This document shows, one piece after another, positions 29,613-38,933 of a DNA stretch of 64,000 nucleotides. Location: positions 252,447 to 316,446 of the forward strand of contig SNAP01000003.1 of NCBI GenBank assembly GCA_022496785.1. Direction: 5' to 3'. A program made the position numbers and the translations under genes. Positions within the stretch are counted from its first letter, which is position 1. The number at the start of each line of letters is the position of its first letter. The notes under the pieces are model-generated. The model had not been told where the DNA came from and made no database searches. It saw nothing but the letters and a program-made list of their open reading frames with translations. The DNA is from Marinilabiliaceae bacterium JC040 (GTDB lineage: Bacteria; Bacteroidota; Bacteroidia; Bacteroidales; Marinifilaceae).

Positions 29613-30887
29613 CTATTTATATTTATTTTTCCACCAAGTCTTTAAGCGTTCAAAGATAGTAATTTCAGATTTATTTATCTGAGGTTTGTAAAACCTTTGA
29701 TTTTTTATTTCGTCTGGCAGGTATTGTTGATTTGTAAAATTCCCTTGATACTCGTGTGGGTATTTATATTCTTTCCCATAATTAAGTTTTGTCATTAGTT
29801 TTGTTGGAGCATTCCTTAAATGTAATGGGACTGAGCAATTACCAGTCTTTTTCACAAATGCCATAGCTTCATTTATTGCATTATATGCTGAATTACTTTT
29901 AGGTGATGTAGCTAAGTAGATGGTGCATTCCGATAATGATATTCTTGCTTCTGGCATACCTACTTTATGTACTATATCGAATGTTGCATTTGCTAATAGT
30001 AGAGCATTTGGGTTCGCTAGTCCTATATCTTCAGAGGCTAAAATGACTAATCTTCTAGCTATGAAACGTGGCTCTTCTCCTCCTACTAACATTCTCGCCA
30101 ACCAATATACAGCAGCATCAGGATCGCTTCCTCTTACCGATTTTATGAAGGCTGAAATGATGTCGTAGTGCTGTTCCCCATCTTTATCGTACATTACAGG
30201 ATTTTCTTGTAACTGTTTTACTACAACCTCATCATTTATAAGAATTGTTTCTTCTGAAGATGCATTAACCACCAGTTCGAGTATATTAAGAAGTTTTCTA
30301 GCATCTCCTCCTGCAAATCGGAAAAGAGCCGTGCTTTCTTTTACCTCTATATGTTTGTTTTTAAGGACAGTATCAGTTTCTAATGCCCTATTTAATAACT
30401 TTAAAAGATCTTTTTCTTCTTGAGATTTTAGAACATAGACTTGGCATCGCGATAGTAGTGGTGAAATTACTTCAAAAGAAGGATTTTCTGTTGTTGCTCC
30501 TATTAAAGTGATTGTTCCATCTTCTACAGCTGATAGTAAAGAATCTTGCTGTGATTTAGAAAAACGATGTATCTCGTCGATAAATACTATTGGATTGGGA
30601 GTATTGAAAAAGAATTGAGATTTTGCTTTATTGATAACTTCCCTCACTTCTTTAACTCCTGAATTAATTGCTGATAGTATATGAAATGGTCTATTTAAGG
30701 TTTTAGCAATTATTTTTGCAAGAGTTGTTTTCCCCACTCCTGGAGGTCCCCATAAGATAAAAGATGAGATGTTTCCAGACTCAATCATATTCTTTAAGAC
30801 TGCTCCTTCTCCTACCAAATGCTCTTGTCCTATATAGTCGTTTAAAGATGTAGGACGTAATCTCTCCGCTAAAGGTTTGTTTGTCAT
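29613..30887 (-). CDS. rarA: Replication-associated recombination protein A (AAA+ ATPase)
   Basis: A 424-residue RarA/MgsA-type clamp-loader-like ATPase acting at stalled replication forks. It begins RPTSLNDYIGQEHLVGEG, with Walker A WGPPGVGKTT (about 46-55), Walker B VFIDEIHRF and sensor 1 IGATTENPSFEV. The C-terminal tetramer domain has RGSDPDAAVYWLARML and ASEDIGLANP. It is followed by kdsA at 8 bp and preceded by the TPR gene's stop at 8 bp. Confidence 0.96.
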   Translation of the reverse strand: MTNKPLAERLRPTSLNDYIGQEHLVGEGAVLKNMIESGNISSFILWGPPGVGKTTLAKIIAKTLNRPFHILSAINSGVKEVREVINKAKSQFFFNTPNPIVFIDEIHRFSKSQQDSLLSAVEDGTITLIGATTENPSFEVISPLLSRCQVYVLKSQEEKDLLKLLNRALETDTVLKNKHIEVKESTALFRFAGGDARKLLNILELVVNASSEETILINDEVVVKQLQENPVMYDKDGEQHYDIISAFIKSVRGSDPDAAVYWLARMLVGGEEPRFIARRLVILASEDIGLANPNALLLANATFDIVHKVGMPEARISLSECTIYLATSPKSNSAYNAINEAMAFVKKTGNCSVPLHLRNAPTKLMTKLNYGKEYKYPHEYQGNFTNQQYLPDEIKNQRFYKPQINKSEITIFERLKTWWKNKYK

Positions 30888-30895
30888 ATCTATCG

Positions 30896-32857
30896 TTATT
30901 TGTCTAATCTACAGTATCTGTTTAATATATTATAAGAAGATTTTAACCCAAATTCTCCTGCTTTTGACAAGTCTTGAGCTGCTTTTGCAATTTCTCCTTT
31001 ATATATATACAATAATCCTCTATTATAAAAGGCTTCAGCGAAGTTTCCATCTAAAGAAATTACTTTCGTATAGTCGGAAATTGCTTTTTCTATTTCTCTT
31101 GAACGAGCGTATGAATTTGCTCTATTGAAGTAGGCATAGATGAATGAAGGATCTTTTCTTATACAAGATGTGTAGATTGATATTGGTTCAGAATAGTCTA
31201 TTTTAGTGATTTTTTTCTTTTCCTTAGTTTTATTATTTAACCCTAGTATTGTTTTCTGATTTTGCTTTTGTTGATTTATATATGTAATCATTTCGGATTT
31301 CACATAGGCATAAATAAATTCAAAGAGTACATTATTTGAATATTCTTTTTTTCTGTAGATTTCTTCAATTTCTTTGTATTTATTCTCTCCTAGCAATTTT
31401 ATCAATTGGATTAATTCTTTGTCGTTTGACTTATATATATTGTCTTTTTTAAGATTCATCTCTATATCTTTAAGATAAGATTGAGCTGTATTTAGATATT
31501 TATTAGTGATTGTTATTCCTGGCTGATAGTTGTATTTTTGATTGAACGACATTGTGTAATTGTCATAGTATTGAACCTTACCTGCTCTTAAAGAATCTAC
31601 ATGAAGGAATGCTATTCTAAAACTATTTTTCAGTTTTACTATAACGTGCCTATCTTGTATTCTTCCTTTAATCATTTTCATGGTTCTGTTCTCAGGAATA
31701 TTAATGTCTATTAGCTCTTTGAAATTAGAGGTAGTGTCTACAAATACAGATTTATCTCCAGATTTCATCTTTTTATATCTTTCTATAATTTTTAGACTTT
31801 CCCTATAATCTTTTTCTGCTTTTTTAGATTGATTTCTAAGACGATAGACACTGGAACGAGCCATATATGCCCTCGCAAAATCGGGATATAGGTGTATTGC
31901 CTCGGTATAATCGTCTAACGCTCCATCTAATTCTCCTAGATCTTGACGAAGAATTCCTCTATTGAAATATATCAATATATTATCTGGATTAAGTTCTATA
32001 AGTTTGTCTAAGTCGCGTACTGCTTTGTTTTTGTCTCCTATTTCTTTGTATAAAAGAGATCTATTATAATAGGCATATGCGTAAAGACTGTCAATTTTAA
32101 TTACACTTGCATAATCTTTTAATGCAGATTTGTAATCTCTTAAATTGTAGAATGTATAGGCTCTTCCCATTAATCCTCTAATGTTTTTATCATCTATCTT
32201 TATAACATGATTATAATCGCTTAATGCTTCTCGGTATTTTTTATTTTTGAATTGAATGAATGCACGTAAACTATATGCTCTGTGGTCGAAAACATTGTGC
32301 TTGATAACTATATTACAATCGCGAATTGCACCATCAAGGTTCTTCATTTCATCTCTAACTATTGCTCTGTTTAGGTATGCATCCATTTTCTTTGGATCTA
32401 ACATTATTGCATAATTGAAATTCTTTTCTGCTTGGGTGTGTTTTTTTAGACTTGCATATGATATTCCTATATTTACGTATAAAGATGGCTCGGTTGGTAT
32501 TAAACGTATTGCCTGCTTATAGTCTTTTAATGATAGTAGATCTTTCTTGATATTATGGTATGCTATTCCTCTATAAAGATATGCATATCCATAGTTTCTA
32601 TTGTTGCGAATAGCCTTATCTAAATCCTTTATACCTCCCTGATAATCATCTAGATTGAGCTTTGCAAGTGCCCTAAAGAAATAGGGTTCTGCTAAATGAG
32701 GTTTTGCCCTTATTATGTTATTGAAATTATTTATTGCTGATATATAATCATCAAAATAAATAGCACTTCTTCCTTGATCTAAGACCTTTTTTGTATCCCA
32801 TTGACCTAAGACTAATAATGAGTTTAGGGTCAATATTATCGTTATCAAATATTTCAT
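30896..32857 (-). CDS. Exported tetratricopeptide-repeat protein
   Basis: I place the start at 32857 (MKYLITIILTLNSLLVLGQ, a clean signal peptide) rather than 21 bp upstream, where the extra residues would precede it. That gives 653 residues. It contains about ten TPR units, e.g. AYLYRGIAYHNIKKDLLSLK and YFNRGILRQDLGELDGALDD, in two blocks (about 25-350 and 560-645) separated by a non-repeat region. It is likely a periplasmic or envelope scaffold with unknown partners. Downstream genes rarA and kdsA follow closely. A -7 box lies at 32876-32883. Confidence 0.88.
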   Translation of the reverse strand: MKYLITIILTLNSLLVLGQWDTKKVLDQGRSAIYFDDYISAINNFNNIIRAKPHLAEPYFFRALAKLNLDDYQGGIKDLDKAIRNNRNYGYAYLYRGIAYHNIKKDLLSLKDYKQAIRLIPTEPSLYVNIGISYASLKKHTQAEKNFNYAIMLDPKKMDAYLNRAIVRDEMKNLDGAIRDCNIVIKHNVFDHRAYSLRAFIQFKNKKYREALSDYNHVIKIDDKNIRGLMGRAYTFYNLRDYKSALKDYASVIKIDSLYAYAYYNRSLLYKEIGDKNKAVRDLDKLIELNPDNILIYFNRGILRQDLGELDGALDDYTEAIHLYPDFARAYMARSSVYRLRNQSKKAEKDYRESLKIIERYKKMKSGDKSVFVDTTSNFKELIDINIPENRTMKMIKGRIQDRHVIVKLKNSFRIAFLHVDSLRAGKVQYYDNYTMSFNQKYNYQPGITITNKYLNTAQSYLKDIEMNLKKDNIYKSNDKELIQLIKLLGENKYKEIEEIYRKKEYSNNVLFEFIYAYVKSEMITYINQQKQNQKTILGLNNKTKEKKKITKIDYSEPISIYTSCIRKDPSFIYAYFNRANSYARSREIEKAISDYTKVISLDGNFAEAFYNRGLLYIYKGEIAKAAQDLSKAGEFGLKSSYNILNRYCRLDK

Positions 32858-32875
32858 TTCATTTATGTATATACA

Positions 32876-32883
32876 CAAAAATA
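32876..32883 (-). promoter_or_regulatory. -7 box for the TPR-rarA-kdsA unit
   Basis: Minus-strand TATTTTTG, 19 bp upstream of the chosen TPR start at 32857, which supports that start over 32878. Confidence 0.5.
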
Positions 32884-32931
32884 CTTATAAGTAATCAGAA
32901 AAAAAAACATAGGTTATTATCTATAATTAAT

Positions 32932-32939
32932 TATCTTTG
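32932..32939 (+). promoter_or_regulatory. -7 box for the TerB-DnaJ gene
   Basis: TATCTTTG, a full TAnnTTTG match. An ATG at 32937 would lie inside this box, so it supports the start at 32964. Confidence 0.5.
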
Positions 32940-32963
32940 TTCCTAATAAAAAAATCTATAGCT

Positions 32964-33680
32964 ATGGGAATTTTTGAGAAATTGGCTGGTGCTGGATTAG
33001 GATGGGCTTTTGGTGGACCTATTGGGGCACTTTTGGGATTTGCTATTGGTAGTACTTTATCTTTTAACAGTTCTAGAAATGTTAATAACGAGACAAACGC
33101 AAGAAATAGCTTTATAACAGCTCTTTTAGTCTTATTTGCTGCTGTGATGAAAGCAGACAATAAGGTTTTAAAATCTGAATTATCTTTTGTAAAGGATTTC
33201 TTACTTAAGAATTTTGGTGAAGATATTACCTTTGATTCTTTAAAAATATTAAAAGATCTTCTTAATAAAGATATTCCTCTTGAAGAAGTTTGTGAACAAA
33301 TTGCACGCAATACAAAATATCAAGATAGAACTCAACTTCTACATATTCTGTTTTCTCTTTCGAAAGCTGATAATAATATTGTTGAATCGGAAATTAATGT
33401 TATTAGAAGAATTGCTCAACTTCTAGGTATTAGTCTTTCTGATTACAATTCTATAAAAGCTATGTTTGTTGAAGATTTCGATAAGTCGTACCAAATTTTA
33501 GGTATTTCTAAGAATGCTACAGACGATGAAGTGAAAAAGGCTTACAGAAAAATGGCTGTTCAAAATCACCCTGATAAGTTTGAACATTTAGGAGAGGAAA
33601 TTAAAAATCAAGCCGAGGTTAAATTTAGAGCAATTAATGAGGCTTATGAAACAATTAAGAAACAACGTAATTTAAAATAA
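32964..33680 (+). CDS. TerB-like and J-domain protein (DjlA type)
   Basis: The start at 32964 (MGIFEKLAGAGLGWAFGG) fits the family better than an in-frame ATG at 32937, which falls within the promoter box; this gives 238 residues. It has an N-terminal Gly-rich hydrophobic hairpin (about 5-27) likely to sit in the membrane, a helical TerB-like domain (about 45-155) with acidic pairs KADN, and a C-terminal J domain (about 170-232) with the HPD motif in NHPDKF. It would recruit DnaK to a membrane site. The DUF5606 gene follows by 26 bp. Confidence 0.9.
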   Translation: MGIFEKLAGAGLGWAFGGPIGALLGFAIGSTLSFNSSRNVNNETNARNSFITALLVLFAAVMKADNKVLKSELSFVKDFLLKNFGEDITFDSLKILKDLLNKDIPLEEVCEQIARNTKYQDRTQLLHILFSLSKADNNIVESEINVIRRIAQLLGISLSDYNSIKAMFVEDFDKSYQILGISKNATDDEVKKAYRKMAVQNHPDKFEHLGEEIKNQAEVKFRAINEAYETIKKQRNLK

Positions 33681-33706
33681 TTTAATAACAAATAAACGAT
33701 AATACT

Positions 33707-34108
33707 ATGCTTAAGAATATTCTAGCAATTACAGGAAAACCTGGATTATATAAAATGGTTTCTAATAACAAAAATGCAATGATTGTTGAATCTGTATCTA
33801 CAGGAAAAAGATTCCCAGCTTATACTTCTGCTCAAATAGTTGCATTGGATGATATTGCTATTTATACAGAAAGTGAAGATATGCCTTTAAGAGAAGTTTT
33901 TAAATTAATAGCTGAGAAAACTAATTTTGGACCTTCTATAAATCATAAAGAGAAACCAGAACTTCTTAAGGAATATTTAAAAGATATTCTTCCTGAATAT
34001 GATGAAGATAGAGTTTACCCTTCTGATATGAAAAAATTGTTCCAATGGTATAATATCCTTCAAGAGAATGACCTTCTTAAAGTTGAAGAAGAAAAGACTG
34101 AAGACTAG
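33707..34108 (+). CDS. DUF5606-family protein
   Basis: A 133-residue cytosolic protein found widely in Bacteroidota. The N-terminal half LAITGKPGLYKMVS with MIVESVSTGKRFPAY forms a small β domain, and the C-terminal half is helical with an acidic tail. Family known by name only; no function established. It is cotranscribed with the TerB-DnaJ gene and ends at a strong terminator. Confidence 0.85.
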   Translation: MLKNILAITGKPGLYKMVSNNKNAMIVESVSTGKRFPAYTSAQIVALDDIAIYTESEDMPLREVFKLIAEKTNFGPSINHKEKPELLKEYLKDILPEYDEDRVYPSDMKKLFQWYNILQENDLLKVEEEKTED

Positions 34109-34134
34109 TATTTTAATACTTATTTCACATATGA

Positions 34135-34160
34135 AAAGATTGCCTGTTTTGGCAATCTTT
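34135..34160 (+). terminator. Terminator after the DUF5606 gene
   Basis: Perfect stem AAAGATTGCC / GGCAATCTTT with a 6-nt loop and a run of U. Confidence 0.9.
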
Positions 34161-34422
34161 TTTTATTTAAACACACTTATAAGGTATTTTCTATTTTAAT
34201 TATAATTTAACAAAAATCTTGAAGATATATTATAAGTATTTGCATAGATTTAAAAGGTGTATTATAGATAGAATTTAATAATATTTTTACCTGTATCATA
34301 CCTCAGAAAATAGTAATACTTACTAGGCTTTGAATTTGATATTATGATTTATTCTTTCTAAGATTGCAATCTTTAAATCTAAATTTATATCTTTAAATAT
34401 ATTAACTATTAAAATTAAATAA
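34161..34422. other. Gap before rmuC
   Basis: About 260 bp of A+T-rich DNA with no gene. No full TAnnTTTG box, repeat or RNA structure stood out, although the rmuC promoter should be here. Confidence 0.5.
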
Positions 34423-35643
34423 ATGAACCTTTTCTTCTTGATTATTATACTACTTTTTCAAGTGGCAATAATATATTTAGTTATTACAAAAAACAATAAT
34501 AAAGTAGATGTATTATCTATCCAAAAAACTCTTGATAAGATTGAAGTCTCTATCTATAATTTTGAAAAGAATCTGAAAGATGAATTCCAAAGAAATAGAA
34601 GTGAGAATAATGATCTTTCTTTTAAAAATAGAAATGAATTAAGAATTACTCTAGACAATTTTGCTCAAAACTTGAATAATAGCACCAAGGATATTAAATC
34701 TGATATTAATAAACAGCTTGATTTTATTAGAAAAGATAATAGTGAGAAGTTAAATGAGATGAGACATACTGTTGATGAGAAATTGAGTGAGACTTTAGAG
34801 AAAAGACTTGGAGAATCTTTTAAACTCGTAAGTGAAAGGTTGGAACAAGTGCATAAAGGATTGGGCGAAATGCAATCTATTGCTAGTGGTGTAGGTGATT
34901 TAAAACGTGTGCTTTCTAATGTTAAAACAAGGGGTGTATTGGGTGAATATCAACTTGAAAATATTTTAGAACAAATATTAACTTCTGAACAGTATGCTAA
35001 GAATGTCGCTACTAAGAAAGGTTCTCAAGCAAATGTTGAGTTTGCTATAAAACTACCTGGTAAGAATTCTGATGAAACAGTATGGATGCCAGTTGATTCA
35101 AAATTTCCTATTGAGAATTACGAAGCTCTTCTTAATGCTTCTGAAGAAGGAAATATTGAGGTTATGGATATTGCTCGTAAGTCTTTATATAGGTCGATAG
35201 AATTGTTTGCAAAAGATATTCATACCAAATATATTGACCCTCCTTTCACAACAGATTTTGCTATAATGTTTCTTCCTACTGAAGGATTATATGCTGAAAT
35301 ATTAAGGCAACCAGGCTTGTTTGAGACTCTTCAAACTAAATATAAAATTACTATTACAGGACCTACAACTTTAGCTGCTTTATTAAATAGTTTAAATATG
35401 GGATTTAGAACTCTAGCAGTTCAAAAAAGAAGTAGTGAGGTATGGAATATTCTCTCTGCTGTTAAAACTGAGTTTAACAATTTCTCTAAGCAATTAGATG
35501 AAGTTGATAAGAGTTTGAATACTGCTTCTACAAAATTAAGCAAGCTAAAAAATACTAGAACTAATGTTATGAATAGAAAGCTTAAAGAAGTGGGAACTCT
35601 TGATAATAATATAGCTAAGAATCTTTTAGAAATTAATGAATAA
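34423..35643 (+). CDS. rmuC: RmuC-family DNA recombination protein
   Basis: A 406-residue protein with an N-terminal membrane helix (about 2-20), a long coiled coil (about 25-150) and a nuclease-like domain with GVGDLKRVLSNVKTRGVLGEYQLE, WMPVDSKFPIENYEALL and TGPTTLAALLNSLNMGF. RmuC proteins limit inversions at inverted repeats and have a predicted PD-(D/E)xK core. It is followed by two PH-domain genes, 21 bp downstream. Confidence 0.93.
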   Translation: MNLFFLIIILLFQVAIIYLVITKNNNKVDVLSIQKTLDKIEVSIYNFEKNLKDEFQRNRSENNDLSFKNRNELRITLDNFAQNLNNSTKDIKSDINKQLDFIRKDNSEKLNEMRHTVDEKLSETLEKRLGESFKLVSERLEQVHKGLGEMQSIASGVGDLKRVLSNVKTRGVLGEYQLENILEQILTSEQYAKNVATKKGSQANVEFAIKLPGKNSDETVWMPVDSKFPIENYEALLNASEEGNIEVMDIARKSLYRSIELFAKDIHTKYIDPPFTTDFAIMFLPTEGLYAEILRQPGLFETLQTKYKITITGPTTLAALLNSLNMGFRTLAVQKRSSEVWNILSAVKTEFNNFSKQLDEVDKSLNTASTKLSKLKNTRTNVMNRKLKEVGTLDNNIAKNLLEINE

Positions 35644-35664
35644 ACCAATAATAAATATAATATT

Positions 35665-36189
35665 ATGAGTGAATTTACAAATGAAAATATAGATATTAAT
35701 GCACTATGTGGATTTGAAAATTTGGATTTTAAACCTATAAATAGAAGGTATCTTAATGTAAGAAGATTAAAGTTTATAATCCTTTTTGTAATAATACTTA
35801 TAGCTATGAATATAATAGCTTTAACTGCAATTGATTTCCCTTACGTATATTCGTTGATACCTATTGTTTTTGTCTTCCTAATCTTTATTTCTATTATTCT
35901 AATTTTACCCAAAGCACATAAAAAAAGAGCTTTTGCACTAAGAGAGAATGATATTACTTATAAATCGGGACTTATATGGCATAGTATCATTACTATACCC
36001 CTTAATCGTGTGCAACATGTAGCCGTAACTGAAGGTCCAGTTACTAGAATGTATAAACTGAAAAATCTAAATTTATATACATCAGGTGAATCTTCAAGCG
36101 ATTTAGTTATTAAAGGTTTAACAAAAGAACAAGCTTTTAAGATTAAGGACTTTATTAACTCAAGATTAGAAAAATATGAAAATCAATAG
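35665..36189 (+). CDS. PH-domain membrane protein, YdbS type
   Basis: A 174-residue protein with two membrane helices (about 32-75) followed by a bacterial PH domain: RENDITYKSGLIWHSIITIPLNRVQHVAV. It overlaps the next PH gene by 14 bp, the same YdbS-YdbT pair seen in many bacteria. Work on Bacillus links such pairs to resistance to certain bacteriocins; the role here is unknown. Confidence 0.85.
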   Translation: MSEFTNENIDINALCGFENLDFKPINRRYLNVRRLKFIILFVIILIAMNIIALTAIDFPYVYSLIPIVFVFLIFISIILILPKAHKKRAFALRENDITYKSGLIWHSIITIPLNRVQHVAVTEGPVTRMYKLKNLNLYTSGESSSDLVIKGLTKEQAFKIKDFINSRLEKYENQ

Positions 36190-37654
36190 TAAATCTAAAT
36201 TATCTGCCACTGCTACGGTAGTTGAGTTTATAAGATCGCTATATAAATCTATTAAGATTATAATAGTTTTCGCAGCTTCTCTAATTGGAAGTGAACATAT
36301 TGATAACATCTTATATATAGGACTTAGCGTTCTAATAGCTTTACTAATAGCCCATTCTATATTATATTACTTAAATTTCTTCTATTATATAACCAATAAT
36401 GAATTTGTTATAGAAAAAGGCTATTTTAATAAAACTAAGATATCTGTACCTTTTGATAAAATTCAATCTGTAACCATTAAACAGAATGTTATTCAGCAGG
36501 TTCTAAATATTGTAGAATTAGAAATTGATTCTCCAGGAAGTAATAAGAAGGAAATTAGCCTTAAAGCAATGAAAAGAAAAGATGCTGAACAGCTAAAATC
36601 TATTCTTATGGAAAAGAAAGATACTCTTGTTGATAATGATGATATCGAAATTAAGGAAGAAGTAAAAATAGATTCTAATGATAATAATCCTGAATTGTTA
36701 TTTAAATTAACACCAATAGATATTATAAAATATGCACTTAGTGAAAATATCTTAAGAGGAGGTTTATTAGTTATTTCTATAGCTTATGGATTCTATAATA
36801 CCTATGCAGAATATATAAGAAGCTATTTAGATAATATTTTAAATACTACTTATGAAAAGATAGCTAATATTGGTTTGTTTTTTGGTATTATACTTTTTAT
36901 TGCTTTTATCTTGTTCTCAATTACTATTAATATTATTATCGCTTTTATAAGTAATTATGATTTTACTCTGTACAAAAATGAAAAGAAATTTCAATTAGAA
37001 AAAGGTATTTTCACACGGACTTCTCAGATTATACCTAAACATAAAATCCAAACATATAAATGGACTACTAATCCTATTAAAAGACTTTTAGGTATTTATA
37101 ATATTAATATAACACAGACTAATGCTAGTAAAGAGTCTAAAAAAAATGGTAGTATTTTAATTCCTGCCTGTAAAGATAAAATTGAATATTTCTTAAGAAA
37201 TGAAATCTTCCCTAATAATGAGAAAGAGAGATATATAGTTGCTAAAACCTATAAAAGATTCTTTATAAGACATATTATTTTCTTTATGCTTCTTCCTCTA
37301 ATTGGACTTTTCTTTATCAATATAAATAGGTATATTATCCTAGCTTATATTTTATGGGAGATTTTAACTGCTATTTCTATCTATTTGAAAGAAAGAAAAT
37401 TATTAGCTAGAATTTCTGAAAACTATTTGATTAAACAATCTGGTATTCTTGCTACAAGCAATACAATTGTAGATATAAACAAGATTCAAGGTGTAAAGAT
37501 TGTACAAACTATCTTTCAGAAAAGAAGAAATGCTGCTAATATTATTGTTTATACCGCATCTGAAAAGATTGTTATTAGATATATCAATTTTTATAAAGCT
37601 AAAGATATGTACACTTATATTCTGTATAAGACTGAAACTAAAAAATCTCTATAA
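36176..37654 (+). CDS. PH-domain membrane protein, YdbT type
   Basis: A 492-residue membrane protein with three PH-like units separated by helix pairs. Units start near FVIEKGYFNKTKISVPFDKI, FQLEKGIFTRTSQIIPKHKI and YLIKQSGILATSNTIVDINK, with membrane segments around 25-70, 190-265 and 365-400. It is translationally coupled to the preceding gene by a 14-bp overlap. Confidence 0.87.
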   Translation: MKINSKSKLSATATVVEFIRSLYKSIKIIIVFAASLIGSEHIDNILYIGLSVLIALLIAHSILYYLNFFYYITNNEFVIEKGYFNKTKISVPFDKIQSVTIKQNVIQQVLNIVELEIDSPGSNKKEISLKAMKRKDAEQLKSILMEKKDTLVDNDDIEIKEEVKIDSNDNNPELLFKLTPIDIIKYALSENILRGGLLVISIAYGFYNTYAEYIRSYLDNILNTTYEKIANIGLFFGIILFIAFILFSITINIIIAFISNYDFTLYKNEKKFQLEKGIFTRTSQIIPKHKIQTYKWTTNPIKRLLGIYNINITQTNASKESKKNGSILIPACKDKIEYFLRNEIFPNNEKERYIVAKTYKRFFIRHIIFFMLLPLIGLFFININRYIILAYILWEILTAISIYLKERKLLARISENYLIKQSGILATSNTIVDINKIQGVKIVQTIFQKRRNAANIIVYTASEKIVIRYINFYKAKDMYTYILYKTETKKSL

Positions 37655-37661
37655 ATAAAAA

Positions 37662-37686
37662 GGACCTATGAAATAATCATAGGTCC
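37662..37686 (-). terminator. Terminator of the NifX-MinD operon
   Basis: 10-bp stem GGACCTATGA / TCATAGGTCC with U5 on the minus-strand side, between convergent genes; it may serve both. Confidence 0.8.
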
Positions 37687-37723
37687 CTAAATATATTAAT
37701 AACATATAAAAAAAACTGAAGAA

Positions 37724-38065
37724 CTATTCAAAAATAGTTAATTCATTATTTTGATATTTCTTATAAGCTTCTTCTAAAGACATTTCTGATGCTCCAGTAA
37801 ACATCTTGATATCTGCTTTTTCTAAAACTCTTAGAGCGTTTCCACCAGGTCCATTACCTGTAATTATAATATCTGGATTAATATCGAATACTAATTTTGC
37901 TGTTCTTGGTCCAGCTCCATGTTCTACTTGTGATATTCCTTCATTTTCAACAACTTCAATCTTTTTTGATTCCTCATCATAAACAAAGATGTACTCTGCT
38001 CTTCCAAATCTAGGGTCCATTTCTGAACTCCATGAATTTCCTTTACTTGTAAATGCTATTTTCAT
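37724..38065 (-). CDS. NifX/NafY-like iron-cluster carrier protein
   Basis: I start it at 38065 (MKIAFTSKGNSW), giving 113 residues and an ATGA overlap with the upstream ATPase stop; an ATG at 38092 would add nine unlikely residues. The protein is of the dinitrogenase iron-molybdenum cofactor biosynthesis family: SEMDPRFGRAEYIFVYDEE, then VEHGAGPRTAKLVFD, then ITGNGPGGNALRVL. Together with the two ferredoxin-ATPases it probably handles Fe-S clusters. No nitrogenase genes are in view. Confidence 0.9.
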   Translation of the reverse strand: MKIAFTSKGNSWSSEMDPRFGRAEYIFVYDEESKKIEVVENEGISQVEHGAGPRTAKLVFDINPDIIITGNGPGGNALRVLEKADIKMFTGASEMSLEEAYKKYQNNELTIFE

Positions 38066-38928
38066 ACTACTATCTCTTTTATTTTTTGCCAACTATCTTT
38101 TATTAATTGACTATGTATTGTGTTTTCTTTTTCTACTATTGTTTTTCCTTCAACCATTGCATCAGAAAAATTAGCCATATATGGTAAGTTTGCTAAATGT
38201 ATTATCCCTTCTTTTTCTAGATAATCTTCAATCTGCTTAGTTAGTTTGGTATTTAAATCATGTTTATTAATAATGCAACAAGCTTTTAGTTTAAATCTTT
38301 TAGCTACTTCATACACTCTTTGTAAATCGTGAAAGCCGGATAGACTAGATTCTGTAACAATACATACTAGATTTGCTCCTGTTAAAGATGAAAGTACAGG
38401 ACAACCAATTCCTGGTGAACCGTCAACTAATATTGTATTGAGATTATTAGCTTCTGCAATTTTTCGTGCTTCTTTCTTAACCATTGCAACTAATTTCCCT
38501 GTATTATCTGCACCTATACCTAATTTTGCATGAATTAAATAGTTATTCATTCTTGATTTTGAGATAAAATATTGTCCTATACACAATTCTTGCATTTTTA
38601 TAGCATGAGTTGGACAAATCTCTGAACAATAACTACATCCTTCACATTTATATTGATTTATATTGAATTCTGGAGAGATTGCATCAAACTGACATGTATC
38701 TATACAAGCTCCACATTGTGTACATTTATTTTCATCTATCTTAGCAACAAATCCACTATAATAATCCTCAGTATGTATAACCTCAGGAGACATTACAAGA
38801 TGCATATCTGCTGCATCAACATCACAATCAGCTACAACAATTTCTTCGGCTCCTAATTTTGCAAAAGAAGCAGTAATTGATGTTTTACCTGTTCCTCCTT
38901 TTCCTGAAATAACAACAATTTCTTTCAT
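38062..38928 (-). CDS. MinD/Mrp-type ATPase with inserted 4Fe-4S ferredoxin domain (copy 2)
   Basis: A 288-residue deviant Walker A ATPase (ISGKGGTGKTS, 8-18) with two four-cysteine clusters inserted after strand 2: CTQCGACIDTC and CEGCSYCSEIC. The ATPase part continues with VDGSPGIGCPVLSSLTGAN and a switch region. Such proteins occur in pairs in anaerobes beside NifX-like genes and are thought to assemble or move Fe-S clusters. It lies 5 bp after its paralogue and overlaps the NifX-like gene by 4 bp. Confidence 0.92.
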   Translation of the reverse strand: MKEIVVISGKGGTGKTSITASFAKLGAEEIVVADCDVDAADMHLVMSPEVIHTEDYYSGFVAKIDENKCTQCGACIDTCQFDAISPEFNINQYKCEGCSYCSEICPTHAIKMQELCIGQYFISKSRMNNYLIHAKLGIGADNTGKLVAMVKKEARKIAEANNLNTILVDGSPGIGCPVLSSLTGANLVCIVTESSLSGFHDLQRVYEVAKRFKLKACCIINKHDLNTKLTKQIEDYLEKEGIIHLANLPYMANFSDAMVEGKTIVEKENTIHSQLIKDSWQKIKEIVV

Positions 38929-38933
38929 TCTTA

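Noticed and set aside
34161-34422. Possible small RNA in the gap before rmuC
   Set aside because: No stable hairpin or promoter-terminator pair could be seen.
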